A stretch of 64,000 nt of DNA from Phycisphaerae bacterium (GCA_012729015.1 JAAYDY010000107.1:21346-85345), one strand, 5' to 3'. Counted from the first letter of the stretch, positions 25,922-34,744 are shown. A program made the numbers and translations. The notes: generated from the letters alone by a model not told the origin.

Positions 25922-27424
25922 TCAGGCGAACGGGCGGACCACGTAGCGCACCAGCGCCAGCGCCGCCACGACATAGACGACGGCCGGCACATGGCGCCCC
26001 TTGCCCGTGACGACTTTCAGCAGGCAATACGAGATGAAGCCCCAGGCGATGCCGTCGGCAATCGACAGGCTGAAGAGCATGATGACCATGCACAGGAAGG
26101 CCGGGATTGCCTCGGCATGGTCTTCCCAGCGAATCTTCGTGACGCTGACCATCATCAGGCTGCCCACGACAATCAGCACCGGGGCGAGCACCGGATGAAA
26201 CGCGCCGCCGCCGACGGCCTGGCCGAACATCGCCACCACCGGATACGCGAACAGGCCGGCGAGCATCAGCACGGCGGTCACCACGTTGGCCAGTCCCGTG
26301 CGGGCCCCCTCGGCCACGCCGGCCGCCGACTCGATGTAACTGGTGATGGTGCTCGTGCCGAACACCGTGCCGACCACCGTGCCCGCGGCGTCGCTGAACA
26401 GGGCTCGCCCCGCGCGCGGCAACTTGCCGTCCACGAGCATCCCCGCCCGCTCGCCCACGCCGATCAGCGTGCCCACCGTGTCGAACAGGTCCAGAAACAG
26501 GAAGATGAAGATCACGATCACAAGGTCCACGAAACCGCGCGAACCCAGGCCCGCGAAGTCCATCGCCGCAAACGTCGACCGCCACCCCGACGGCCAGGCA
26601 CGCGTTTCGAACGTGGCAAGGTCGTACGGTAGCGCGATCCAGCCCTGCCGCTTCATCAGGGTCAATCCCGCGGCGATCGCGCCGGTCAGCAGAATGCCCC
26701 ACAGCAGCGCCCCGCGCACCCGCCGGGCCAGAAGAACCGAGATGATCGCCAGCCCCGCCAACGTCAGCAGGGCCACCGGACTGGCCAGGTTGCCGCGGCC
26801 CACCAGCACCGCCGGGTTGTCCACGACGAGGCCGCCGTACTGGAGCCCGACGAACGCGATCAGGAACCCGATCCCCACGGCAATCGCGTACTTCAGCCCC
26901 TCGGGAATGGCATTCATAATGGCCTGCCGCAGACCGACGAAGCTCAGCAGCAGGAAGACCGCGCCGCTCGCGAAGTTGGCGGCCAGCGCCTCCTGCCACG
27001 TCAGGCCGAACCCGCCGCTGCCGGCCAGGCCGCACACCGTAAACGCGAAGAACACGTTGTGCCCCATGGCCGGGGCCAGGGCGAACGGGTAGTTGGCCAG
27101 AAATGCCATCAGCAGGCACGCCACAGCCGAACCGACACACGTGGCCACGAATACGCCGTCGCGGAAGTTGTCCACGTCCTGCTTGTGCCGCGCCATGGCT
27201 GCATCGTACTCGGTTTGAAGCGACTGAAGGTCGAGCGGCACGCCTTGCCCCGGCACGAGGGCTGCCAGGGCCTCGGGCTTCGGCGGCGCGTGAATGGCAT
27301 TCTCCAGGATCGCCGGCTGCACGAACAGAATGTAGCTCAGCGTCAGGAAGGTGACGATGCCGCCGCGGACCTCGCGACCAACCGTCGTGCCGTTGGCCCT
27401 GAGCTTGAACAGGCGTTCCACCAT
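25922..27424 (-). CDS. NCS2/AzgA-type purine permease
   Basis: A 500-aa inner-membrane transporter with about 12-14 hydrophobic segments. The N-terminus RANGTTVGREVRGGIVTFLTLSYI and the strand NYPFALAPAMGHNVFFAFTV match the AzgA subgroup of nucleobase:cation symporters (adenine/guanine/hypoxanthine uptake), as do FLFLDLFDTVGTLIGVGE and TSTITSYIESAAGVAEGART. An unusual loop of about 60 residues between TM1 and TM2 (HAPPKPEALAALVPG to DNFRDG) also carries the family's IVYYN-like position. The start at 27424 is preceded by a G-rich ribosome site (GGGGGGCGGG); a longer frame to 27472 lacks one. It is divergent from the membrane protein at 27603. Confidence 0.9.
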   Translation of the reverse strand: MVERLFKLRANGTTVGREVRGGIVTFLTLSYILFVQPAILENAIHAPPKPEALAALVPGQGVPLDLQSLQTEYDAAMARHKQDVDNFRDGVFVATCVGSAVACLLMAFLANYPFALAPAMGHNVFFAFTVCGLAGSGGFGLTWQEALAANFASGAVFLLLSFVGLRQAIMNAIPEGLKYAIAVGIGFLIAFVGLQYGGLVVDNPAVLVGRGNLASPVALLTLAGLAIISVLLARRVRGALLWGILLTGAIAAGLTLMKRQGWIALPYDLATFETRAWPSGWRSTFAAMDFAGLGSRGFVDLVIVIFIFLFLDLFDTVGTLIGVGERAGMLVDGKLPRAGRALFSDAAGTVVGTVFGTSTITSYIESAAGVAEGARTGLANVVTAVLMLAGLFAYPVVAMFGQAVGGGAFHPVLAPVLIVVGSLMMVSVTKIRWEDHAEAIPAFLCMVIMLFSLSIADGIAWGFISYCLLKVVTGKGRHVPAVVYVVAALALVRYVVRPFA

Positions 27425-27564
27425 GACCCGCCCCCCAACAGTGAATCCGAGGAAATCAAGAAGCCATCGCAACCCTGCCTAGGGAATCCACATCCGACCT
27501 GGGCCGCCATTGTGCGACCGCCATTCGGACGATGCAAGGCTTTTCCGCTGACCGGGTTGCTCAC

Positions 27565-27593
27565 TGGTCATCGCTGCGAGGAGACGTTATAAT
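27565..27593 (+). promoter_or_regulatory. promoter with -10 box nine bases before the start codon
   Basis: TGGTCA (27565-27570), a 17-base spacer and a perfect TATAAT (27588-27593). The ATG is at 27603, so the leader would be zero to three bases. Confidence 0.6.
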
Positions 27594-27602
27594 CGCCTCC
27601 GT

Positions 27603-29354
27603 ATGGGTGCGGAATCCACAACGATGTCGGGCGCCCCAATTGCTCACGACGCGCACGAGCCGCCGCCGCGGCCGATGCGCCGTTGGCCCCACTGGGCTGC
27701 CCTTGTCGCCCTCGCACTGGCCCTGGCAGCCATCGCCACGGGGTACTACATGGGCTCCCGCCCCATGAAAAGCCCCACCGTCACCGCCGTGCTGCTCTGC
27801 CTGGCCGGAACGGTGATCGGCGCCGCGGCGCTTCTGCCGGCCGTCAGACGACACGGGTTGGAGAGGCGGCGGTGGCAACTCGCCCTGTGCGGGGCCGGCG
27901 CCCTCGGCCTCGGGGCCGCAGCGACATTCTACGTCGGAATCCTGCGCCCCAGGAACCTGATGCAGTCCGAGGAGTTCTACTTCAACGCCAGCGACGAGGA
28001 GATGCAGCAACTGTGCCACCTGACGATGCTCTGGTGGCCGGATCCGCACGACCAGTTCATCAACCTATGGCATGTCGGCGACGCTTCCTCGATCCCCTAC
28101 ATTCTCTGGGCACTGCGGGCCATGCCCGAGAACGGTCCCATGGCATGCACCTGGTGGCACGGCCTGGACGCACTGAAACACATCACCAACCACTCCGATG
28201 GCAACACCCGGCAGGACTGGGTCCGATGGTACGAGGCGAATCGCCACCGTTCGGTCATGCAATGGTGGGCCGACGGGTTTGCCGCCGAAGGGTTCGACGT
28301 CCAGGCCGACGGCTCGGGCGATTCCGTGCGTCAACTCCTGGCCGTGATGGGCCGGTCGTACTGGTTCCAGGAGGCCCCCAAGCCCTGGCTGGCGCACAAT
28401 GCCGCACGCATGCTCAACCAACTGGACCGTGAGCACGTCCGCGCCGCCGTGGCCGACGTCCTGCGCTCGGGCACCGCGGCCGAACGTCGCGGCCTCGGTT
28501 GGTACGCTGGAGGTCGGTTCCGGTTCTGGACCGGCTTGCCGCGCGAGGAAGCCGAGCCGATCCTCCTGGCCCTGCTTAACAACAGCGACCCCTCGGTTCA
28601 CCTCTGCGCCAGCGGCGTGTTGTGCGCCAGACAGGAAGAATGGCTTCGCAACCCCGAGAACTGGCAGGTCCGACGATACGAGCCTGGGGCCATCGACGAA
28701 GACGCGTTCTTCAACCCACCCGACACGCCGGCAACTGTCGGGCGACGGGCGTGGACATCATCTGACTGCGAGACCTCCGGGATACGCGGAGGCGATCCGC
28801 CTTCGATCCGCATCGTGGACGCCGACCCTGACGACTCCGACGCCGGCGAGAAGAAACCGCTGGGCTTCATTCGCCTGATACCCGAGCAGATCGAAACCAC
28901 CGACATGACCCGTGTGGTCGTCGAGCGCCTGCACGCCGACGATCCCGGCCGACCCCTGACTACCGAGGTGGCGGTCATCGGGGAATGGGATGAGGACGAC
29001 ATCTGCTGGCTCTACTGCCGGGCGAGCAACCGCCTGTACCTTTCGGCGCGGCAATTCACCTGTGCGCTGGACATGGCCACCGGCAGGATGCTCTGGCAGA
29101 CGGGGTACGGCTCGGATAGCTACGAGGGGTTTGTCCTGCTGGGACCGTATCTGATCTTCAGCAACCTGGACCGCGAAGTCTGCGACGCCTCCAACGGCAC
29201 GATGCTTGCCGCCTTCGTGGTGGACCCCGACCTCTATGAGGAACACTACGAAGGCCGTGTCAGTCTGGTCCAGGGCACACTTCGGTTCATGGATACGAGC
29301 GACCGCCTCTACGTCATCACGCCGCCCGGCCCTCCCGGCCACGCTGCGCCATAG
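27603..29354 (+). CDS. membrane-anchored protein of unknown function with a C-terminal PQQ-like blade
   Basis: A 583-aa protein I cannot assign to a family. Three hydrophobic segments lie in the first 120 residues (HWAALVALALALAAIATGYY, VTAVLLCLAGTVIGAAALL, LALCGAGALGLGAAATFYVG). The large C-terminal part would be extracytoplasmic. Residues about 150-340 look helical and HEAT-like (VRAAVADVLRSGTAAERRGL, ALLNNSDPSVHLCASGVLC). Near 465-540, NRLYLSARQFTCALDMATGRMLWQT and DREVCDASNG resemble one or two blades of a PQQ-type beta-propeller, though a full propeller would not fit. It starts directly beneath a promoter without a ribosome site. The next gene, the P-type ATPase, begins 114 bases on in the same direction. 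Confidence 0.7.
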   Translation: MGAESTTMSGAPIAHDAHEPPPRPMRRWPHWAALVALALALAAIATGYYMGSRPMKSPTVTAVLLCLAGTVIGAAALLPAVRRHGLERRRWQLALCGAGALGLGAAATFYVGILRPRNLMQSEEFYFNASDEEMQQLCHLTMLWWPDPHDQFINLWHVGDASSIPYILWALRAMPENGPMACTWWHGLDALKHITNHSDGNTRQDWVRWYEANRHRSVMQWWADGFAAEGFDVQADGSGDSVRQLLAVMGRSYWFQEAPKPWLAHNAARMLNQLDREHVRAAVADVLRSGTAAERRGLGWYAGGRFRFWTGLPREEAEPILLALLNNSDPSVHLCASGVLCARQEEWLRNPENWQVRRYEPGAIDEDAFFNPPDTPATVGRRAWTSSDCETSGIRGGDPPSIRIVDADPDDSDAGEKKPLGFIRLIPEQIETTDMTRVVVERLHADDPGRPLTTEVAVIGEWDEDDICWLYCRASNRLYLSARQFTCALDMATGRMLWQTGYGSDSYEGFVLLGPYLIFSNLDREVCDASNGTMLAAFVVDPDLYEEHYEGRVSLVQGTLRFMDTSDRLYVITPPGPPGHAAP

Positions 29355-29468
29355 CCCCACCTGCCCTTCGACCCCAATTACACCTTGCACGATGGCCCTT
29401 GGCGACGGTTTGCGTACAATTCAGCAAGAGGCAGAGGCCGCCGTGTGCACGGCACAGGGGCAGACGAC

Positions 29469-31886
29469 ATGGAAACCGCACGTATCCCGTTCGAGTTGTC
29501 CGGCTTGGACTGTCCGAGCTGCGCCGCCAAGGTCGAGCGGTCGGTCCAGCGGCTCGATGGGGTGGTCGATGTGCGGGTGGACTTCCTGGCCTCGACGATC
29601 TCGCTGGAATACCGCCCCGAGCGGATCACGGCGCAGCAGGTCGCCGACGCGGTTGCGGCCCTCGGATATCGTGCGACTCCGAAGGACTCCGTCAGCGGAC
29701 AGGCCGTCTTCCACATTGCCGCGATGGACTGCGCCGACGAGCTGCGCGTCATCGAAGCCGCCCTGCGGCGAACGAGGGCCGTCCGGCACGTGTCGGCCAA
29801 CTTCGTCGCCCGCACGCTAAGTGTCGAGTTCGATCGCGACGCGGCCGACACGGAAACGCTGCGACAGGCCATCGCCGTCGCCGGGTTCGACGCCCGCATC
29901 GAAGGCCGCCCCGCTCCAGCCTCGCCCCCGCGGTCCGTCGGGCGCCACCGATGGTGGCTCGTCGGCCTCGCCGCCGCCTGTTTCGTCGCGGCCCTGGCCG
30001 CCCATGGCGGAGAGCTTCTACACGCATGGTCCCTGCGGCCGCTGGCGTCGCTCGGACCCAACCGCGCAGTCACCATCGCCACGTTGCTCTTTGCGGTCGC
30101 GACGGTCGCCGGCGGCTGGCCGATCGCGCGGAGCGCCGTGCGAGCCCTGCGTCTGCGGACCTTCGACATGAACCTGCTGATGTCCGTGGCCGCCGTCGGG
30201 GCCGCCTTCCTGTGGGACTGGGCCGAGGCGGCCTCCGCCATGCTCCTGTTCTCGCTGGCCCTGCAACTGGAAGGCTACACCATGGGCCGCGCGCGGCGGG
30301 CCGTCGAGAAGCTCATGCGGCTGGCCCCCACCCTGGCTCGCCTGCGCCGCGACGGGCAACTGGTGGACGTGCCTGCCGAGCAGGTCGAGCCCGGCGACAT
30401 GGCCGTCGTGCGACCCGGCGAGACCATTCCCGTTGACGGCTTGGTAGCCCTGGGCCGAACCCACGTCAACCAGGCCCCCGTCACCGGCGAATCGAGGCCC
30501 GTGCCCAAGGAGCCCGGCAACGAGGTCTTCGCCGGCAGCATCAACGGCGACGGCGTGATCGAAGTCGGCGTCACAAAAGCCTACGCCGACACGACCCTGG
30601 CCCGGATGCTGCACCTGGTGGAGGAAGCCCAGGCGAGCCGCGCTCCGTCGCAGCAGATGGTCGAGCGGTTCGCGCGGTGGTACACGCCGGCGGTGATCGC
30701 GGCGGCGGTCGTCGTCGCGGTCCTGCCGCCGCTGGCGTTCGGCCTGAGCTGGCAGAGCTGGTTCTTCCGGGCCCTGGTCATGCTGGTGATTGCCTGTCCG
30801 TGCGCACTGGTCATCTCGACGCCGGTGGCGATCATCGCCGCCCTGGCCTCGGCCGCCCGCCGCGGCATCCTCATCAAGGGAGGCCTCCACGTGGAGAACC
30901 TCGGTCGCGTGCGAACGGTGCTGTTCGACAAGACCGGAACGCTGACGCGCGGCCAGTTCGCCGTGGACGAGACGCTTGCACTGGACGGCACGACCGCCGA
31001 CGAGGTGCTTCGCACGGCCGGAGCCGTCGAGGCCCACAGCGAGCACGTTCTGGCCGCCGCGGTGCGCCGGCACCTGCGTGAGCAGGGCATCACGGTGGAG
31101 GAAGGGTCCGAGATCCGGGCCCTCCCCGGGCGCGGCGCCACGGCCATCGTCCGCGAGCAGCCGTGCTACGTGGGCAGCGGCCGCCTGATGGAAGAACTGG
31201 GCGCCGGCAACGGCCGGGTCACGGACCTGCTGGCCCGCCTCGAGAGCGGCGGCCGGACGGCGGTCCTGGTGGCCCGCGGACGCCGGGTCCTGGGCGGCAT
31301 CGCCCTGACCGACCGCGTGCGGGACGAGGCGGCGGCCACAGTCCGGCAGCTTCGGGCGCTGGGCGCCAAGGATGTAGTGATGCTCACCGGGGACAACGCC
31401 GCCACGGCCGAGACCGTGGGCCGCCAGGTCGGCGTGGACCACGTCCATGCCGGACTGGCTCCCGACGAGAAGGTGGAGAAGGTGCTCTTTCTGACCCGCC
31501 GCGACGGAACCACGGCCATGGTCGGCGACGGGGTGAACGATTCCCCTGCCCTGGCCGCCGCGACCGTGGGCATCGCCATGGGCGCCGCCGGGAGCGACGT
31601 CGCCATCGAGACGGCCGACGTGGCCCTGATGACCGACCGGCTGGACCACGTGCCCGAGGCCGTCGCCCTGGGCCGGCGGACCGTCCGCATCATCCGCCAG
31701 AACATGACCATCGCCCTGGGCCTGAAAGCGGTGTTCTTCGCCCTGGCCCTGGCCGACCTGGCCACCCTCTGGATGGCCGTCGTCGCCGACATGGGCGCCA
31801 GCCTCATCGTCATCGCCAACGGGCTGAGGCTGCTGGGACCGTGGCGGCGGGACGGGCGCAGGGCACACCATGGGCTGGGAGCATAA
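29469..31886 (+). CDS. heavy-metal P-type ATPase (P1B, Zn/Cd/Pb type)
   Basis: An 805-aa efflux ATPase of the inner membrane. The start at 29469 has CAGGGG upstream and places the first HMA domain at the N-terminus: GLDCPSCAAKVE (Cys15, Cys18). A second HMA domain follows (about 75-140), but its motif reads AMDCADE, with one Cys replaced by acidic residues, as in ZntA-like pumps. Eight membrane segments, the CPx motif IACPCALVIS (Cys443, Cys445), actuator TGES, phosphorylation site DKTGT (Asp487), and GDGVNDSPAL are all intact. The CPC plus a DMG-like end (VVADMGASLIVIAN) fits Zn2+/Cd2+/Pb2+ rather than copper. A long hairpin follows the stop. No metal-responsive regulator is adjacent. Confidence 0.93.
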   Translation: METARIPFELSGLDCPSCAAKVERSVQRLDGVVDVRVDFLASTISLEYRPERITAQQVADAVAALGYRATPKDSVSGQAVFHIAAMDCADELRVIEAALRRTRAVRHVSANFVARTLSVEFDRDAADTETLRQAIAVAGFDARIEGRPAPASPPRSVGRHRWWLVGLAAACFVAALAAHGGELLHAWSLRPLASLGPNRAVTIATLLFAVATVAGGWPIARSAVRALRLRTFDMNLLMSVAAVGAAFLWDWAEAASAMLLFSLALQLEGYTMGRARRAVEKLMRLAPTLARLRRDGQLVDVPAEQVEPGDMAVVRPGETIPVDGLVALGRTHVNQAPVTGESRPVPKEPGNEVFAGSINGDGVIEVGVTKAYADTTLARMLHLVEEAQASRAPSQQMVERFARWYTPAVIAAAVVVAVLPPLAFGLSWQSWFFRALVMLVIACPCALVISTPVAIIAALASAARRGILIKGGLHVENLGRVRTVLFDKTGTLTRGQFAVDETLALDGTTADEVLRTAGAVEAHSEHVLAAAVRRHLREQGITVEEGSEIRALPGRGATAIVREQPCYVGSGRLMEELGAGNGRVTDLLARLESGGRTAVLVARGRRVLGGIALTDRVRDEAAATVRQLRALGAKDVVMLTGDNAATAETVGRQVGVDHVHAGLAPDEKVEKVLFLTRRDGTTAMVGDGVNDSPALAAATVGIAMGAAGSDVAIETADVALMTDRLDHVPEAVALGRRTVRIIRQNMTIALGLKAVFFALALADLATLWMAVVADMGASLIVIANGLRLLGPWRRDGRRAHHGLGA

Positions 31887-31889
31887 CAG

Positions 31890-31936
31890 AAACGACTCGG
31901 GACCGGTCCCGCGAAGGAACCGGGTCCGAGTCGTTT
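31890..31936 (+). terminator. long hairpin between the P-type ATPase and the zinc-ribbon gene
   Basis: AAACGACTCGG pairs perfectly with CCGAGTCGTTT, with further GC pairing inside and a 17-base loop. It lies just after the ATPase stop, and both arms carry A/T ends, so it can work as a bidirectional terminator for the convergent genes. Confidence 0.65.
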
Positions 31937-32013
31937 ACCGGCCGCCAGGCCCGCGCACTAATCTCGGCGCGACGTGCCGTCGCACGCATGGCCTTGCGGC
32001 AAACCAAGACAGG

Positions 32014-32169
32014 CTACCCTGGATCCCGGTAGACCTGCGGAGAGAAGCCCTCGCGGTTGGCCCTGCGACAGCGGGCACAGAAGCGATGTGCAATGTCGGT
32101 CTGAATCGTCCTTCCGCAACGCAGACACGGCAACTTCTTCTTCACCATCACAAGAGACCGCCTGGGCAC
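32014..32169 (-). CDS. 51-aa zinc-ribbon protein
   Basis: A small gene with GTG start and a strong AAAGGAG six bases upstream. The protein is MPRRSLVMVKKKLPCLRCGR followed by TIQTDIAHRFCARCRRANRE and a ten-residue tail. It has two CxxC knuckles (Cys15/Cys18 and Cys31/Cys34) spaced 12 residues apart, which would bind one zinc, and it is strongly basic. The pattern suggests nucleic-acid or ribosome binding; I know of no assigned function for this kind of planctomycete-like mini-protein. It is convergent with the P-type ATPase across the hairpin at 31890-31936. An upstream frame ends (TGA) one base before this gene's GTG. Confidence 0.8.
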   Translation of the reverse strand: MPRRSLVMVKKKLPCLRCGRTIQTDIAHRFCARCRRANREGFSPQVYRDPG

Positions 32170-32505
32170 GTCACACTCCTTTCAGGTCAACCGGCGCAGT
32201 TGCTCTCGACCTGTCGCCTCTATGGTCATTATTGGCGGCTCGTCGCGGAAGGAAAGCATCATGGCCACAGGACAGGCAACACCGGCGGGGGCGCACAGCG
32301 CTTGCGGAGCAACGGACGCCTAATCCGTTCCACCTCCAGAGCTTACATCGCCACCCCTGCCACAAGGTGTAACCCCGCCTGGGGCATTTCGTGGCGGCCG
32401 ATTGTGAAATTGTGTGGAGAAACGGGAGGACACTTGGCCCCCCGGGCGTCCGGGGGCGACGCCTCTGGGCGCACGCAAGCGGTCCGTGAACGAGTCCGGG
32501 TCAGG
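32170..32505. other. 336-base gap with several inverted repeats
   Basis: No assured gene. On the minus strand a 64-codon frame (GTG 32365 to TGA 32171) contains CCLSCGHDAF and ends one base before the zinc-ribbon start. It has no ribosome site and I do not call it. An AACGGA/TCCGTT hairpin with a seven-base loop at 32311-32329 sits between GGCGGGG and CCCCTGCC, superficially like a tRNA but without a T-arm. Confidence 0.35.
32437..32457 (-). terminator. GC-rich hairpin downstream of the universal stress protein
   Basis: GCCCCC and GGGGGC arms with GG/CC inside form a compact stem 48 bases after the stop codon on the minus strand. No T-run follows, so intrinsic termination is uncertain. Confidence 0.4.
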
Positions 32506-33366
32506 TCATCGCATCAGGAGCACCGGCAACTGGCTGCTCGCCAGGACGCCGGCGGTGGTGCTGCCCAGGAGCCACTCGCGGATGCGCGATTCGCCGTAGG
32601 CGCCCATGACAATGAGGTCGCACTGACGCTCCTGAGAGAGCCGCATGATGACGTTCTCGGGATCGGCCTCCACGTCGGCGAGGAACTCGGCATGGATGCC
32701 GTCGTAGGGAGCCACGAGTTTGCGTGCCTCGTCGAGGATGCCGTCGTATCGCGGCCGGTCACGCGAGTCCGGGGCCACGGTCACGACGATCATCGGCAGC
32801 CCGGCCTCGCTGGCCAGGTCGCAGGCGGCCCGCAGCGCACGGTTGGCGTGGTTGCTGCCGTCATAGGCCATCAGCAGCCGCCCCAGCGGACGAAACTCGC
32901 TCGGCGTCACCAGGACCGGCCTCTGGCTGCGCCGCAGCACCTTCTGCACGGTGCTGCCCAGCTCGCCGTCCTCCCATTCGCCGTGCTCCCCCTGGCGTCC
33001 CAGGCAGAGCAGGTCCACCGAGCGGGCCTTATCCAGAATCACGTCGCGAACGATGCCTTCGTGCACCTCGTAGCCGACGCTCAGCGACGAATCTTCGAAC
33101 GCCTCGCGGGCCTCGTCCATAACGCGGCGGGCCTGCTGCTTGACGCTGTGGACCAGATCGTCGTAGAAGGCCGGATAGGCAACGCTGGGCGCCATGCCCA
33201 CGGGGCCGTAGTACCCCGTCATCAGCGGCCCCTGCGTCAGACGCAGGTCCTCGACGAAGAGCACCGTCACACGCAGGCTCATGCGTTCGGCCCAGTGACG
33301 CGCGTAGCGCACAGCCACCTTCCCGCAAGGCGATCCGTCCGTACAGACCAGCAGGCTGCGTATCAT
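32506..33366 (-). CDS. tandem-domain universal stress protein
   Basis: A 286-aa cytoplasmic protein made of two UspA domains. Domain 1 starts MIRSLLVCTDGSPCGKVAVRYA and ends near LCLGRQGEHGEWEDGELGST. Domain 2 starts PLGRLLMAYDGSNHANRALRAA (about 165) and ends DLIVMGAYGESRIREWLLGS followed by PVLLMR. The second domain keeps the GAYGxS...GS ATP-binding loop; the first has GRQGEHG...GS, a looser version. Dual-domain Usp proteins are linked to stationary-phase, oxygen and metal stress. ATG 33366 lies within a CGGAGGGCCTCCG palindrome that also provides AGG as the ribosome site. Confidence 0.92.
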   Translation of the reverse strand: MIRSLLVCTDGSPCGKVAVRYARHWAERMSLRVTVLFVEDLRLTQGPLMTGYYGPVGMAPSVAYPAFYDDLVHSVKQQARRVMDEAREAFEDSSLSVGYEVHEGIVRDVILDKARSVDLLCLGRQGEHGEWEDGELGSTVQKVLRRSQRPVLVTPSEFRPLGRLLMAYDGSNHANRALRAACDLASEAGLPMIVVTVAPDSRDRPRYDGILDEARKLVAPYDGIHAEFLADVEADPENVIMRLSQERQCDLIVMGAYGESRIREWLLGSTTAGVLASSQLPVLLMR

Positions 33367-33437
33367 CGGAGGCCCTCCGATAGTGACTGACGTGTGCACA
33401 CCCGCCCAGACACCCTACGGCCTCGGCGGGACAGGGT

Positions 33438-34001
33438 TCAGTTGGACCCGGTGACGCGAACGGCCAGAATCATGGTCTTCTCGTCCACTTTCGGCCCGCC
33501 CAGGAGGATGAACTTGTCCTTGACGACCTTGGCGCCGACTGGCCCGAGGACGCCGACCTCTTTGGCGGGCTTGCCCTCGGCATCGGCGGTAATGCGGACG
33601 ATCCGCAGGGCCAGATCCATCTTCGGGGCCGCTTCGTCCGACATGTCGGCCCCCACGTACTTGGCCTTCAGGAAGTAGTCGGCCGCCAGACCGCAGGTCT
33701 GTTCCTGGTCGAGGCGGATCTTGACGCTCGTGGTCCGATGAAGGGAGAACTGGTTGAACCGCGTGCCGTAGTTGGCCGTCAGCAGTTCGGCCAGTTCCTT
33801 CAGTGACGTGTCAGCCTGAGGCTGTTCTCCCTTGGATGCCATGATGACAAACACCTGCACATCGACGCTCCCGGGAGCTTCGGCCTTCTTGGGCCCGCCT
33901 CCCTCCTGGGCCGCCAGGACCGACGACAGGCACCAGACGACAGCCGCAGCGGCAAGGGCCGCCGACCGACGACACCCGCGTGCACTTCGGGGCGTGTTCA
34001 T
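33438..34001 (-). CDS. secreted protein of unknown function, last gene of the sigma-factor operon
   Basis: A 187-aa protein with a Sec signal peptide (CRRSAALAAAAVVWCLSSVLA, cleavage after AQE or LAA). The mature part is about 155 residues with predicted beta strands: SVDVQVFVIMASKGEQ, FSLHRTTSVKIRLDQEQ, and MILAVRVTGSN at the end. No family is recognisable to me. The ATG at 34001 overlaps the anti-sigma stop by four bases (ATGA), and GGAGG lies upstream inside that gene, so translation is coupled. The position suggests it is controlled by, or feeds back on, the sigma factor, for example as an envelope sensor or stress effector; this is inference. Confidence 0.75.
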   Translation of the reverse strand: MNTPRSARGCRRSAALAAAAVVWCLSSVLAAQEGGGPKKAEAPGSVDVQVFVIMASKGEQPQADTSLKELAELLTANYGTRFNQFSLHRTTSVKIRLDQEQTCGLAADYFLKAKYVGADMSDEAAPKMDLALRIVRITADAEGKPAKEVGVLGPVGAKVVKDKFILLGGPKVDEKTMILAVRVTGSN

Positions 34002-34744
34002 TGAACGGGTTCCTCCGGATGTCCCGCGGCGGCGGGAGAGTAGTTGACCCACACGATCTGCACGTACGTATCGTCATCCACCCTCAGTGTATCCACAAAA
34101 CCGGCCGAATCCGCGGCGAAATCGAACTCGACGTCGCCGTAGGCGGCCAGTTGCCGGGTGTGGATGATCGGCTGCACGCTGAGGATCACCATGGCCACGA
34201 TGGCAGCGGCAGCGGCCAACCCGGCCGCATGGGCCCAGAGCGATGTCCAGGCCCGTCGCCTCGGTTGCGGCAGGTGGAGCGGCCGGCGATCCTGCCGGGC
34301 CGTCAGGCGAACCGCCTGCGTGCGCTGGCCGACGGCCGGGCGCGACGCACTCGGCGCGGCTATCCGCGCCGACTTCGCCTCGATCTCCGCCGCTCGCTGG
34401 CCGGCCAGAACGTCCAGAGTCGAGGCTTCCTCCTCCTCGGCGACGAACTCCTCGTCGGCCGTCAGGTCTGTGAGCGTTTCCAGCGACACGCGCTTGGACT
34501 CGCGAGGCAGACGCGCCTCGATCCGCGTCCAGACGCCCTTCCATGCCTCGCCGCTCGGCTGCGACACGGGATAGGCCCCGTAGGCCCGGACGGCCGCCTG
34601 CTGCTCCTGGAGCTTGCCGCGCAGAGCCGGCCGCCGCGCGAGCTCCCGCTCCACGCGCTGCCGGGCGTCGGCCGACAGTTGCCCGTCGACGTATCCCGCA
34701 AGAAGAACCTCGAATTGCTCTTCGGTCACGTCAGTGGTCCTCAT
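33998..34744 (-). CDS. anti-sigma-factor-like membrane protein
   Basis: A 248-aa protein. The cytoplasmic N-terminus (TEEQFEVLLAGYVDGQLSAD, then RQRVERELARRP) has the helix pattern of anti-sigma/FecR-type N-domains but lacks the zinc HxxxCxxC motif. An acidic stretch (ADEEFVAEEEEAS, about 98-110) and a Pro/Arg-rich linker lead to one membrane segment near 178-200 (AAGLAAAAAIVAMVILSV), then a 45-residue outer domain. The gene overlaps the sigma factor by 14 bases and the next gene by four, the usual arrangement for a cognate anti-sigma factor. No protease or signal is evident. Confidence 0.8.
   Translation of the reverse strand: MRTTDVTEEQFEVLLAGYVDGQLSADARQRVERELARRPALRGKLQEQQAAVRAYGAYPVSQPSGEAWKGVWTRIEARLPRESKRVSLETLTDLTADEEFVAEEEEASTLDVLAGQRAAEIEAKSARIAAPSASRPAVGQRTQAVRLTARQDRRPLHLPQPRRRAWTSLWAHAAGLAAAAAIVAMVILSVQPIIHTRQLAAYGDVEFDFAADSAGFVDTLRVDDDTYVQIVWVNYSPAAAGHPEEPVQ

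Noticed and set aside
32240..32262. Resemblance of gcggaaggaaagca to the SRP RNA loop
   Set aside because: The GGTCAGG partner and the long pairing arms of 4.5S RNA are missing.
32290..32362. Possible tRNA in the 32.3 kb gap
   Set aside because: The anticodon-like loop lacks U33 and there is no T-arm or TTC sequence.
32171..32365. 64-codon minus-strand frame with CCLSCGHDAF upstream of the zinc-ribbon gene
   Set aside because: No ribosome site at its start and no second CxxC. It ends one base before the zinc-ribbon start, which is suggestive of coupling, but this is too little to call it.
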